The notes beneath the pieces are model-generated. The model saw only the letters and a list, made by a program, of their open reading frames with translations, made no database searches and was not told the origin of the DNA. A stretch of DNA of 64,000 nucleotides from Theocolax elegans. Taxonomy: Eukaryota > Arthropoda > Insecta > Hymenoptera > Cerocephalidae. Positions 43,456-54,204 of the stretch are shown piece by piece. The stretch lies in the NCBI GenBank assembly GCA_026168455.1, contig CM047430.1:24012735-24076734 (forward strand), in the 5' to 3' direction. Position 1 is the first letter of the stretch; each line of letters opens with the position of its first letter. The translations under genes were made by a program, and so were the position numbers.

Positions 43456-44488
43456 ATTAAGAATTAATTTAAAAGGAAAAGGCGGAAAGAAACTAAAAGG
43501 TAGTCATAAAGTTTATCGCTTAGCATGTGTCATACCAAAAGGGAGAGCGGAAAAGGTAAAATCATTACTACGACTTGACCATTTGGCTGCTGATGAAAGA
43601 GAAGAAATAGAAAAATTAATTGAGAAATATACCGACATCTTTTACCTTCCGAGTGAAAAATTAACAGCAACGCATATTTTAAAACTAACAATTCCAACAA
43701 CGGATGATGTACCAATAACTTCAAAACAATACCGATTACCTCCGGTACATAAAGAAGAAATAGCAAGACAAGTGCAAGACTTATTAAAAGACGGCATTAT
43801 CGAACCATCTACCTCATCGTACTCAAGCCCTTGTTTTCTAGTTCCTAAGAAAGAGGACATACAAGGACGCAAGCAATACAGAATGGTGATCGACTATCGC
43901 AAATTAAATGCGAAAACTTTAGACGACCAATTTCCGCTACCGAATATAACTGAAATAATAGACCAATTGGGCGGATCAAAAAAATTCTCAACTTTTGATC
44001 TTAAGGCTTCGTATCATCAAATAGAAATTGACAAACGAGACCGTCACAAAACCGCGTTTATTACAAACGGAGATTTGTACCATTTTAACCGAGGAAGCTT
44101 TGGACTACGAACAATGCCGGCTAAATTCTCAAGAGCACTTTCAACTGCACTCGCTGGACTTATCAATAAAGAACTTTGCTTTATTGATGATATTATATGT
44201 TATTCGGAGACTCTACAAGAGCATATTAAAAGATTAGAGAATTTATTTATTAGATTGCGAAAAGCGGTTTTAAAATTACAACCAGAGAAATGTGAATTTT
44301 TTAAAAAAACAGTTACATATTTAGGTCATGTTATTAGTGCAGAAGGAATTAAACCAGATTCGCGGAAAACTGAAGCTGTACAAAAATTACCACGCCCTCA
44401 AAATGCTAAAAATATCAAGCAATTTTTGGGTTTAGCGGGCTACTATAGAAGATTTATTTATCAATTTTCAAAAATTGCAAACTTTTAA
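43456..44488 (+). pseudogene. pol: pol: reverse transcriptase
   Basis: Copies the element RNA into DNA. Counting from the codon at 43,583: RMVIDYRKLN (100-109), FSTFDLKASYHQI (135-147), FNRGSFGLRTMPAKF (168-182) and the catalytic FIDDII (200-205), where Tyr of the usual YIDD is Phe; then YLGHVIS and FLGLAGYYRRFI near the end. The wording is Gypsy/Ty3-type. Upstream codons from 43,456 are in the same frame as gag across the DNA-transposon insertion. A one-base loss at about 44,483 stops the frame; RNase H continues in the next one. Confidence 0.85.
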
Positions 44489-45747
44489 CGGATTTATTAA
44501 AAAAGGACGTTCAATTTAAATGGTCAGAAGAAACAGAAAAGGCATTTGAGACATTACGCATTAGTTTATGCGAAAAACCAGTATTAATTTTTCCAAATTT
44601 CGAAATTACTTTCAATCTAACGACCGACGCTTCGGGATATGCAATTGCTGGAGTCTTAAGTCAAGGTGAGATAGGGAAAGATCAACCCGTTGCATACGTC
44701 TCTCGAGTTCTTTCGGATGTTAAAAAACGTTGGGACACGTTTAACAAAGAAGGACTAGCAATAATATTTTGCATTAAGCATTTCCGACCGTATTTATTTG
44801 GACGAAAATTTTATCTTATAACAGATCATAAACCACTGGTATGGTTACAAACGCACAAGGACCCGAACTCACGAGTTACGCGATGGCGTCTTATGCTCGC
44901 GGAGTACGATTTCGAAATTAAATACAGACCGGATCGTTTAAATGTAGCAGACGCACTGTCTAGAAACCCCATAGACAAGGTCCTAGTTATTACGAGAAGC
45001 AAGGCAATAGCGGCAGGTGATGAGCCCGAGTCTAGCCTAGTTGAACCACCGCGGGGTATGACCACGAGAGCGAAGGCGGGTCGCCAGGTAGGCCAGCGAT
45101 ATTTAGACGCGATAGAGGCTCTACGCCCGCAAAGGGGAAGAAAAAACGAGAGGCGAGCGAACGAACAATCACCGGACCGTGGAGAAGGAACGCACGACGA
45201 TACGGAGGTGGAAACTTTCGAGCCGGAACCCCTCGTTCACTCGGAAAATGTGCGATTACGCTTACACAAAGATCTTGACCATGTTAATGAATCATTACTT
45301 GAAAACGATCCGCAATTCAGTCCTGATCAAATAAACGAAGAGACGTCGATCTATGAAGAACAATTTAATCAAATTAACGATAAACAAGTAATTATAACAT
45401 GCAGAGAAAAATTATTTATGCGTAAGGACAATTATATGTATTTTGTTACTACAACAGGAGAACCATGCGACGATGGGGCTTCGCAATTAAAACTACAGAA
45501 TAAATTACCAAGATTCAAGGAAATGCAGGTTGGAATACCGGTTTTGATAAATGTAAATACAAAAATTCATATAGCATTACCGATACGAACAGAATCGTTA
45601 ATCGGGCTAAGTGGAATTGATAATAACCTAAATTTATTATGCGAAAATCTATATTTAACTTTAGATACAATACAGATAAAATCAATAAGTATAGCGAAAA
45701 CCGATAGAATTGAAAATTTAGAGTGGGAATTAGTTTTAGAAAACTAA
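44489..45747 (+). pseudogene. pol: pol: RNase H and linker to integrase
   Basis: The segment from 44,489 carries the Gypsy RNase H: LTTDASGYAIAGVLSQ (first Asp), NKEGLAIIFCIKHFRPYL (Glu), ITDHKPLVWL (Asp) and RPDRLNVADALSR. It is followed by a long charged linker of about 230 residues (45,000-45,740) without recognised domains. A one-base shift near 45,740 separates it from integrase, whose frame overlaps the end. Confidence 0.8.
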
Positions 45748-46663
45748 AAGGAGTTTTTAGTCAAAGCACGGTAAAATTAATTGTTTGTTTAGGTCTAATA
45801 CGATATCCGACACTAGACGATCGAATTCCGATTATAGAAGAAGCTCACTGTTTGGCTATAGGAGGACATAGAGGCGTCACAAAAACCTATAACCGTATTA
45901 AACAAAATTATAACTGGGAGAATTTAAAGATAGAGGTACAAGATTTTATAAGAAAATGTTTGAATTGCCAATTAAAGAAATTGGTTAGGGTTAAAACTAG
46001 AGCTCCAATGGTCATTACAAACGCTATGGACCGAATAAGTATGGATATTGTTGGTCCCTTATGTAAAACCAAGCGGGGAAACGAGTACATTTTAACCTTC
46101 CGAAACTTATTAACTAAATTCGCATTAGCTGAGCCTTTGGCACGAATTTCGGCCATGGATGTAGCGAATGGTTTAATAAGAAAAGTCATATGCATATTTG
46201 GCGTACCTCGAATAATCCTTACGGATCAAGGTACGAATTTCATGAGTAAATTAATGAAAAGAATAGCAAAAATATTTAGAATTAAACAAACTAAAACCAC
46301 GGCGTTCCACCCACAATCAAATGGTGGACTTGAAAGATCGCACTCAAGTCTCATTGAATACTTGAAATTTTTTGTACATAGTAATCGAACAGATTGGGAC
46401 GATTATCTGGATTTGGCTACCTTTAATTTTAACACGGGAATTAGTGAGTCTACATGGCATACGCCGTTTGAACTCGTGTTCGGCCGACTGGCACGCACAC
46501 CCTCGAACGCACCGGTCGAAACAGAAGACCTGGCGCCTACATACGATGGTTATCTTGAAGATTTAGTCAAGCGCCTAAACAGTCTAACAAAACATAGCCC
46601 AACAAAACCTTTAAAGGCAAAACTTCGAGCCAAGAAATACTACGATCGTAAGGTAACGTTTTA
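45748..46663 (+). pseudogene. pol: pol: integrase, first copy
   Basis: Integrates the cDNA. The N-terminal HHCC zinc domain is visible (EEAHCLAIGGHRG, CLNCQ). The DDE core has RISMDIVGP (first Asp), ILTDQGTNF (second Asp) and NGGLERSHSSL (Glu). A one-base deletion (ACGTTTTAAC where copy 2 has AACGTTTTAAC) ends the frame at 46,664, before the GPY/F domain. From about 46,015 this sequence is repeated tandemly downstream. Confidence 0.85.
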
Positions 46664-47786
46664 ACACTACAAATCGGTGATTACGTATGGCTGCAAAAGG
46701 GGCCAAAACCTAAGAAATTTGACGATCAATACTCGGGTCCATTTTTAGTTCTAGACGTTTCCGACAATGGGAATGTAAAAATTCAAATAAATGGAAATAA
46801 AAATAAATAGTGCACATAAATCGCTTACGCAAATCGCATATTGAAACTGAATAAGCTTGTTGGTATTTAAATTTAAGAGCATGACGAATGTAAATAAACA
46901 TACAAACGCTATGGACCGAATAAGTATGGATATTGTTGGTCCCTTATGTAAAACCAAGCGGGGAAACGAGTACATTTTAACCTTCCGAAACTTATTAACT
47001 AAATTCGCATTAGCTGAGCCTTTGGCACGAATTTCGGCCATGGATGTAGCGAATGGTTTAATAAGAAAAGTCATATGCATATTTGGCGTACCTCGAATAA
47101 TCCTTACGGATCAAGGTACGAATTTCATGAGTAAATTAATGAAAAGAATAGCAAAAATATTTAGAATTAAACAAACTAAAACCACGGCGTTCCACCCACA
47201 ATCAAATGGTGGACTTGAAAGATCGCACTCAAGTCTCATTGAATACTTGAAATTTTTTGTACATAGTAATCGAACAGATTGGGACGATTATCTGGATTTG
47301 GCTACCTTTAATTTTAACACGGGAATTAGTGAGTCTACATGGCATACGCCGTTTGAACTCGTGTTCGGCCGACTGGCACGCACACCCTCGAACGCACCGG
47401 TCGAAACAGAAGACCTGGCGCCTACATACGATGGTTATCTTGAAGATTTAGTCAAGCGCCTAAACAGTCTACAAAACATAGCCCAACAAAACCTTTTAAA
47501 GGCAAAACTTCGAGCCAAGAAATACTACGATCGTAAGGTAAACGTTTTAACACTACAAATCGGTGATTACGTATGGCTGCAAAAGGGGCCAAAACCTAAG
47601 AAATTTGACGATCAATACTCGGGTCCATTTTTAGTTCTAGACGTTTCCGACAATGGGAATGTAAAAATTCAAATAAATGGAAATAAAAATAAAATAGTGC
47701 ACATAAATCGCTTACGCAAATCGCATATTGAAACTGAATAAGCTTGTTGGTATTTAAATTTAAGAGCATGACGAATGTAAATAAAA
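46015..47786 (+). repeat. ~885 bp tandem duplication in integrase
   Basis: Units 46,015-46,899 and 46,900-47,786 share ACGCTATGGACCGAATAAG at the start and AGCATGACGAATGTAAATAAA at the end. The differences noticed are single-base homopolymer indels. Confidence 0.9.
46908..47741 (+). pseudogene. pol: pol: integrase core and C-terminus, second copy
   Basis: This copy lacks the HHCC domain because the duplication starts inside the gene, but it has the complete DDE core and reads through without shifts to the GPY/F-type C-terminus (YSGPFLVLDVSDNG, IVHINRLRKSH) and a TAA at 47,739-47,741. The first codons of the frame (46,857 on) come from the 3' flank of copy 1. It shows what the natural end of pol looks like. 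Confidence 0.85.
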
Positions 47787-47975
47787 AAATAAGCCATGTA
47801 TATAGCAAAACTCTAACAATGATATGTATTTTCACAAATGCAAAAATGCTAAGCAATCAATAAAGAATCAGTCAATAGATTCTGATAATTTAAAAAAAAA
47901 ACGGAAAGATAAAACTAAGCATTTTTGCAAGGGTTCTATAAATAAATAAAAAAAAAGAACGCTTTCATGAACTTA

Positions 47976-47985
47976 TTTAATGTTG
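47976..47985 (+). promoter_or_regulatory. probable splice acceptor before env-1
   Basis: TTAATGTTGCAG directly precedes the ATG at 47,986. Envelope genes of errantiviruses are expressed from spliced subgenomic RNA, so an acceptor here is expected. Confidence 0.5.
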
Positions 47986-50079
47986 CAGATGAGTTGTAAA
48001 ACACTATTGGCCATCATTTATCTTACAACTATTATACCAAGGAAAATCTATATTAACGCAATCATAGGGTACGACTGTTCGCAGCACGTCTCAAATTTAA
48101 CAACATTTTCGTTAATTCACGTAGGAGAATGCGACATACCTGAACCGGTAGTAAATACAACAAAAATTTATGTACGACTATTGCAATTAAATGATTTTTC
48201 AAGCACTCATGTAAAGCTTTGTAAAGTAGAAATAAAAAGATCGGTAACATACTGCGGCGCGTTTTCGCATAGAAAAGATAAAAACAGAGGGGAGGTTCGG
48301 TTTATTGACGAAATTTCTAGGGAAGAATGTAATAGAATGCATGTACGAGACGAAGTAATAAGTAACTTAAAACTGAACGGATCGATTGTCCACCCAATGA
48401 CGTTTGTTGGGAAGGTAGATCAAGCAGGAGATTGTAGTAACGCAGGAATGTACGCGGATCCATATGGTATTTTTGACGATGCTATAGTCGCGGGCTATGT
48501 TACCATTACTTTAAGGGATTACTATGCACCGGTAAACTTAAATGCTAACGAGGTTATTTTACGATCCGGTACGCGCTGTAAGTTTAATCAAGATGATTGT
48601 ATTGACGTAGAAGCAGGGTACACCTTTTGGGATAGGTTACCAGCACAGGCATGCGAACGCAGTAAATACGCAGAATTATACGCGGGTTATGTTAATAAAG
48701 TTGTAGAACAAGGCAATGAGCAACATCCGGTATATGTAATGGAATCGAGCGAGATAACCTTTGCTTTCACGACTTTAGGACAAATTCCGGTGTGTTCTTA
48801 TGAATTAATTAGAACAGAGCACCCAAAATTATTTTACTAGAAGGACCTATAACAGAAACCTTTCAAGCCGTAAGAAATCCGTCAATATAAAATCTCGACA
48901 TTTTTGCATACGTAAACTCTAAATTCGTTAACGTAGAAAAACATATTAAAGGACAATTAAAAACATTATATCGCAATTTAATTTTGCAAAAATGCGAATT
49001 GGAAAGAAGAGTTATATCAAATGCATTAAGCATTGCAGCAATAGCACCTGAAGTTTTTGCATATCAAATCATGAAAAAAAGTGGTTACATGGGCTTGGTA
49101 GCCGGAGAAGTTGTGCACTTAATGAAGTGCGTACAAATTGACGTTCAACGAAGAAAAACTACAAAATGTTACCAAGAGTTACCAGTAACCAAAGACGGCA
49201 AAGATTATTTTTTGACGCCAAGGACACATATTTTAAAACAATATGGGACCGAAGCTGCCTGCAGTGTTCTGATTCCTCCTATGTTCTTACTAGGGGAAGA
49301 TTGGTTTACTATTTTACCAAGAGGAACAACTAAGGGAGTAAAACCAGACATTTTAAAACCAACTATTAAAAATAACTGGAATTACACAGAGCCAACCGAA
49401 CTTGCAAAAAGCGGAATTTACACCCAAGCGGAGATCCAAGCACTAAGACAACACCTTATGTTTCCCGTAGAAAGGCCAGCCATGTTGAACACAATTGCAT
49501 TAGGAATGACCGGGAAAAAGGTAGATAAAAACGGTATGTCTATTGCCCGATTATTCGATGAAGAAGTGTTGACAGAATTAGCCAATAACACTTGGATGAA
49601 AATTTGGGGGCAATTATGTACTTTCGGATCATTTAGCGCAGCTATTATAGGCATTTTTATGATAGGGCGTTTAATAAAATTTTTAGTTGATACCATTTTA
49701 CATGGTTATGCTTTGTATAGTTTATATGGGTGGTCACTTCATATTATAGGAGCCATTTGGAATTCAGTCACTCAATTATTACTGCACGTCACAAGGGATA
49801 AACCAACGCGTGACGCAAGGAAAAAGAGGGAAGAACAAGCTACGTCTTCGGAAGTAGCGGCCACTTGAGCGGAACATTTTTCGGACTCGCACGTACCTTT
49901 CGCCCCGCCTGAACCTAGCACCTACACGACACAACCCACTGTGGTAAGAGTCAATGAGTCAGGAGGGGGTAAAATAGTAAGTTGCGGAGCTCAAAATAAT
50001 CTATATCCGCAAATATTTATAGAATCGGATATATCTTCTCTACCGCCACGCAGAAAACGCAAATTCGAAAACGTGTAAA
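47986..50079 (+). pseudogene. env: env-1: chuvirus-like glycoprotein
   Basis: Predicted surface glycoprotein for membrane fusion. The start is the ATG at 47,986, with a hydrophobic signal segment (TLLAIIYLTTII). The ectodomain is Cys-rich with the recognisable segments VGECDIPEP, VTYCGAFSH, ISREECNRMH, DPYGIFDDAIVAGYV, AGYTFWDRLP and LIRTEHPKL. These match my knowledge of glycoproteins of chuviruses (order Jingchuvirales), versions of which are known as captured env genes in insect LTR elements. A hydrophobic anchor lies near 49,625-49,700. Breaks: a one-base shift near 48,830, TAA at 48,888-48,890, and TGA at 49,866-49,868. After the last stop the same frame runs to 50,079 as a polar tail ending in a basic cluster. 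Confidence 0.7.
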
Positions 50080-50150
50080 TTTTGCTATTTCAACTGCAGG
50101 TTTATTAAACAAAAAAAAAGGTGTCATTTATAAAATAAAAAAATTGTAAA

Positions 50151-50546
50151 ATGGAAAAAAAAATATATACATTAGCAGAAGTACAAAGATATAATGTTAT
50201 GAGCGCTTTGATTAATTTGAGAATTCAAATTACATGGGCATCGCAAAAACGAAACGAAAGCACTTTCCAATTCGGCGCACGAATGGAAAGAATGTTACAT
50301 AATTATAAAGCATTGGGAGAAATAGCACAAGAAGAATGTAGGGAAATAACCGATTCATGCCTACAACGCGAAAATCTAGCAATCAGGGCATTTTTAAAGG
50401 GGCTTCGACCGGAAGTCAAAATATACATTTGTAAACCGGAAATCTACACAAATCTGGACCATGCAATTCGTCATGCGCGCAACATTCAATATCATTTAGA
50501 TGACTTGAGAATGTTTAGAAAACGATGTTCGATTATTCTACAGTAA
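50151..50546 (+). CDS. second, divergent Gag-domain ORF
   Basis: An open 131-codon frame between the two envelope genes. It contains the Gypsy Gag capsid pattern: SQKRNESTFQFGARMERML (about 38-56), ENLAIRAFLKGLRPEVKIY and LDHAIRHARNIQYH. The same pattern is seen in the main gag (KREESVVVFSNRV, FFIRGLHWVIK), but sequence identity is low, so it is not a recent copy. There is no zinc knuckle and no N-terminal capsid half. It could be a Gag-like accessory (capsid modulator) or a relic of another element. ATG context AAAATGG. Confidence 0.65.
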   Translation: MEKKIYTLAEVQRYNVMSALINLRIQITWASQKRNESTFQFGARMERMLHNYKALGEIAQEECREITDSCLQRENLAIRAFLKGLRPEVKIYICKPEIYTNLDHAIRHARNIQYHLDDLRMFRKRCSIILQ

Positions 50547-50817
50547 TTAATTTAAATACATAAAATAAATAATCGATTTTTTTTTATCCATACAGAATTG
50601 AATGGACGATGGTGTAGATCGATGGGAAAATCGAAACCTTTCATGCTACAGGCCAATTCTGCCGCATCCAGTTATTTTCTACGCAAGATTATAGTAACCT
50701 TTTGCGATAAATATTAATGAAATATTATTAGCAAATCTGTCTAAGTACTTTAGGGACAAAGACTCAATTAATCTTAGGACTAAAAATTAATATTACGTAA
50801 AAAAAAGGGAATGTAAT

Positions 50818-50899
50818 ATATATATATATAGTTCATTATTTATTTACTTGCTACTGTTTGTGGTTTGCCGATCGATATAAAGTTTTAATTAAGAATTAA

Positions 50900-50936
<37 letters not shown>
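50818..50936. repeat. two (AT)n microsatellites
   Basis: TA repeats at about 50,816-50,830 and a longer one at about 50,901-50,936, in the AT-rich gap between ORFs. Confidence 0.85.
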
Positions 50937-50940
<4 letters not shown>

Positions 50941-51007
50941 ATACCTATATTTAAACAGTATAGGAATATTCTATAAGTTTCAATAGTATACTATATTAAT
51001 AAAAAAA

Positions 51008-51496
51008 ATGTCAGTTTTAGTAAGAAATTGGGAGCGACTTTGCTATTTTTGCCATAATACATACCTGTGCCATTATTGTTATACGACAAAATTATCACAC
51101 ATAGAAAAAATTCGGTTTTCATTAAGTGCTACACGAACGATACGCGAATTAATTTGTACTTTTACTGATCTAAAATGTTTTTGTTGCGGACTCCCAATTC
51201 CTTTCAAAAGTTGTCTTATCGAGCAAGAAGTTAAATGCAATGGATATGTACTAACGCGCGTAAATGGCGGACTATACGAATGTATAAAATTGCAATTACA
51301 ACCTCGAGAACAACGTAAATGGAATTTCTTGACTCCAGCGCGAGTAAATAAACAAAATAGTATTCTATTCGAAGAGAGCACGAAAGTATTATGTAAACGA
51401 AGCACTAAAGGAATCGAACAACATACAGAAACCAGTAGAGCAGAATCAACAAATCCAAAGATTCAAGAGATAAAAAAGAAAAATAAAGCTGAATGA
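51008..51496 (+). CDS. unknown Cys-rich ORF (putative zinc-binding accessory)
   Basis: An open 162-codon frame, ATG at 51,008. The N-terminal 85 residues hold paired cysteines: CYFC (12-15), CHYC (21-24), KCFCC near 57-61, a lone Cys after PFKS, and KCNG near 76. The C-terminal 60 residues are polar and Lys-rich (EIKKKNKAE). There is no signal peptide or membrane segment, so it is probably intracellular. I recognise no family. Its position between a Gag-domain ORF and the F-type env, and its intactness among broken neighbours, suggest a functional accessory gene; a transactivator or RNA-binding role is only a guess. Confidence 0.55.
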   Translation: MSVLVRNWERLCYFCHNTYLCHYCYTTKLSHIEKIRFSLSATRTIRELICTFTDLKCFCCGLPIPFKSCLIEQEVKCNGYVLTRVNGGLYECIKLQLQPREQRKWNFLTPARVNKQNSILFEESTKVLCKRSTKGIEQHTETSRAESTNPKIQEIKKKNKAE

Positions 51497-51704
51497 AAGA
51501 AATTATGCGTATACCGATGACATTAGGCGCATATGGAAATAAATCTCAGAGAAACATAAAAATATGTGTAATTAACATAATACGATAAATTGGAACGCAT
51601 AGGAAAAATATGTTAAAAAAAAAAATTTATATACAAACGCACATAAATAAAGGAACAATATATTGGACATAATAAGGTTTTTTTATTATTATGTTACAGA
51701 CAAA

Positions 51705-53472
51705 ATGGAGAAGATTATGTGCGCATTTTTCATCGTGATTCACGTTGTGATTGCGACGACTCAAAATAAGGCAATTGTAACAGAGCGAAATAACCCCGGC
51801 ATCATTTTTAATCGATTGCAAGAAATAGACTTTATTAAACAAGAATGGTGTATAATAACTACAATTGACACGCAGAAAGTTTTCGGAATCCAAGAAAATT
51901 TTACAAAAATAATATAAGATATTGTACAATCCGACACGTATACAAGGCTAAAGGACGCGGTAACGATAAGCAGAATTTGTTTATTACAAGAAAAAATGCG
52001 CGAGTTCTCTAGAATAAGAGACGCTTATATCACTTCAGCGACTTCATATTCGTCAGGGGACGAAGTTTTAGGTAAGGGGGGAGGGGGGGGGGGGAAGAAA
52101 ACGCATTTACAAAAAATTCATCACTAGATATAGTATCAATTATTACGCAAATGAGACATCACTTTCGAGAAGCAATGTTAGGAAAAGGTACAGCAAAGGC
52201 ATACATAGATAATGAAATCATGCAAACTTTAGAAAAAATGTCTGTAGAAATGAAGCAACTGGAAGCGATATTACAAATACTACAAGGAGAAAAAGGAGTA
52301 ATAGATATTGACAAATCAAGAGTTGAGGAAACAATCAATCTAGCATTACAAAATTTGGATAGTTACTTGGATATAGCCAACACGATAACAAGTTTATTGT
52401 CAACAACAAAGTTTTCCGGCGCTACAAGAAATTTAAGAATTATTTTAAAAATGATAGAAAAAGTATCCGAAACCAAGAGTCCGGTAAAAATTGAACAAAT
52501 AAATGCGGCGATAATTGCCGAGTTCGTTCCAAGAGAATTAACAATTTATAAAGATCACATAATTATGCAAATAATAATGCCAATGGCAGAAAAGGAAACG
52601 CACACTTTGTACAAAATGCTTCCAGTGCCAGTTTTCCAACAAGGGGATTTAATCCATAATGCAGCGTACATTCAACCCAGGGACGATTTTATAGCCTCTC
52701 TTCCCAATGGGGAAAAACACACCTTTTTAAGTACAACGCAGCTGTCGAGATGCATTAAATTACAAAGGAATTATATATGCGTAAGGGAAAACCCTGTGCA
52801 TCTCCAACGAGAGTGTGAAAGCAAATTATTACTGGAACAAGACTATGCAACTTTTAGTTCATGTAGAATTAATTTTATGAAAGGCAAGAACTTATACATC
52901 ATTAAAACTGCTCATCCAAGACACTATGTTTACTCAGTCGCAAAGCCTACCTCGTAAATGTATTTTGTCCAGGATCCGAGGAGACATACACTTTTCAACA
53001 AGCAGGAACGATTTCCCTCTCAGCGGGCTGCCACTTTAAGGTTCACGATAACATCTACTACGCTTCAGAGCTGCTGGTGAGAGAAAAGGACACGTACTAT
53101 TTACTACCATTGCAGTTGATCGGAGCAGGAAAAAACCTTCCGAGCGATTTAAAACCGGATAAAACTATTAATGTTAAAATTGAAAATCAAATAACTGATG
53201 CTTACTTACATGGAATGGTTATTATACTAATGCTTTTTGCCGGATGCTTAATACTATGTTGATATATTTTCCAAAAATGTATTAGGAAATCAAGAAAAGA
53301 CAAAGTAGAGTACGTCCCAATGCGACCAGTTGATCCGACAATACAATGGAATTTCTTACCTCGAGAGCACGTATATGCAACTCCGAGAACACCACCCAAG
53401 ACGTATGAACCAGAACCACCTCCGAACACGCCAGTTTTATCCGAGAAAACTGAACCAAGTAACAATGTTTAA
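51705..53472 (+). pseudogene. env: env-2: baculovirus F / errantivirus-type envelope
   Basis: Predicted class I-like fusion glycoprotein. The start is the ATG at 51,705, a few bases after an acceptor-like TGTTACAG (51,690-51,697); a signal peptide (MCAFFIVIHVVIATT) follows. The middle region has helical heptads (QTLEKMSVEMKQLEAILQIL) and then the family pattern YKMLPVPVFQQGD, LSRCIKLQRNYICV, CESKLLL. The anchor is GMVIILMLFAGCLILC at 53,210-53,259, followed by a basic then Pro-rich cytoplasmic tail to 53,472. Breaks: TAA at 51,915-51,917, a frameshift at the G run 52,077-52,093, a one-base shift near 52,950, and TGA at 53,260-53,262 just after the anchor. It is unrelated to env-1. Confidence 0.65.
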
Positions 53473-53754
53473 GGCATTTAAAAATGACTTATAATTAACA
53501 ATTACTTATTATAATAAAAATATATAATGTAAACAGTATGCTCGCTTATCATTTAAATATAAATATTTGTTTATAAATAAATTATAATAACTTTCGAACT
53601 TGCGCAATAAGTAAATATATGTATATGAATAGGATATAGATTATAAAAAAAAACCCTTGATTTTATCTATTTCTTTTTATCCAATCCAGGGCTTTCCCTG
53701 AATCATAATTAAGTCACGGGGGTGGAGAAAACATAAAATCCAACAGTACCAGCC
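53473..53754 (+). other. non-coding region upstream of internal TATA box
   Basis: About 280 bp, AT-rich at first, then richer (CCAGGGCTTTCCCTG palindrome-like at 53,687, GTCACGGGGGTGGAG at 53,713). It could hold the control elements of the following gene. Confidence 0.4.
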
Positions 53755-53762
53755 TATAAATA
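53755..53762 (+). promoter_or_regulatory. internal TATA box
   Basis: TATAAATA followed by GGGA, the same 12-base string as the LTR TATA box, at about 83 bp before the ATG of the last gene. Start sites near 53,785-53,790 would give a leader of about 50 bases. It may be a second promoter inside the retroelement. Confidence 0.45.
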
Positions 53763-53837
53763 GGGAGGTTTCACGCTTGACAATCTATTCTTACTTGTAG
53801 CAACAACACGGCCACACGTCAACCCTCACACACCAAG

Positions 53838-54129
53838 ATGAGCAACGACAACTGGGATATGGAAATAGAACTCGATCCGTCAGTGGGATGGATGACGGAA
53901 CGACGTGCTTTAAGAAGAACAACAGTCCTTGAGAGACGGTCAAGTACGCCGAACAACTCGTGCCCGGATAGGAATAGCCGGACACCACTACCCAGCATAC
54001 ACTGCTGATGAAAGAATAGCCAGCCAATGGTGGAATACGCAACATGTACAAGAGAGGATCTGCAATGACTTGGATCCAAATACAGTACGGTACCACAGGC
54101 AGAAGTACCGTAGTTGTCTGGAAAAGGTA
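53838..54129 (+). pseudogene. 3' Cys-rich gene, 5' part
   Basis: The ATG at 53,838 starts a polar, acidic leader (NDNWDMEIELDPSVGWMTE). A one-base shift around 53,930 moves the reading to a frame continuing through RTTRARIGIAGHHYPAY and NTQHVQERICND to the foldback insertion at 54,120-54,129, where the reading is cut. The remainder is at 63,099-63,425. I recognise no family. The peptide after 54,130 (SNRTGPV) belongs to the insertion. Confidence 0.5.
54120..54129. repeat. 10 bp target-site duplication, left
   Basis: GGAAAAGGTA, repeated at 63,089-63,098. Length fits Mutator-like (9-11 bp) better than hAT or P (8 bp). Confidence 0.75.
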
Positions 54130-54204
54130 AAAGTGTCTAACCGGACAGGACCCGTGTAACATTCCGTGTAAAAAACTCTAAAAAAGTAGAAAATGAACAC
54201 TTTT

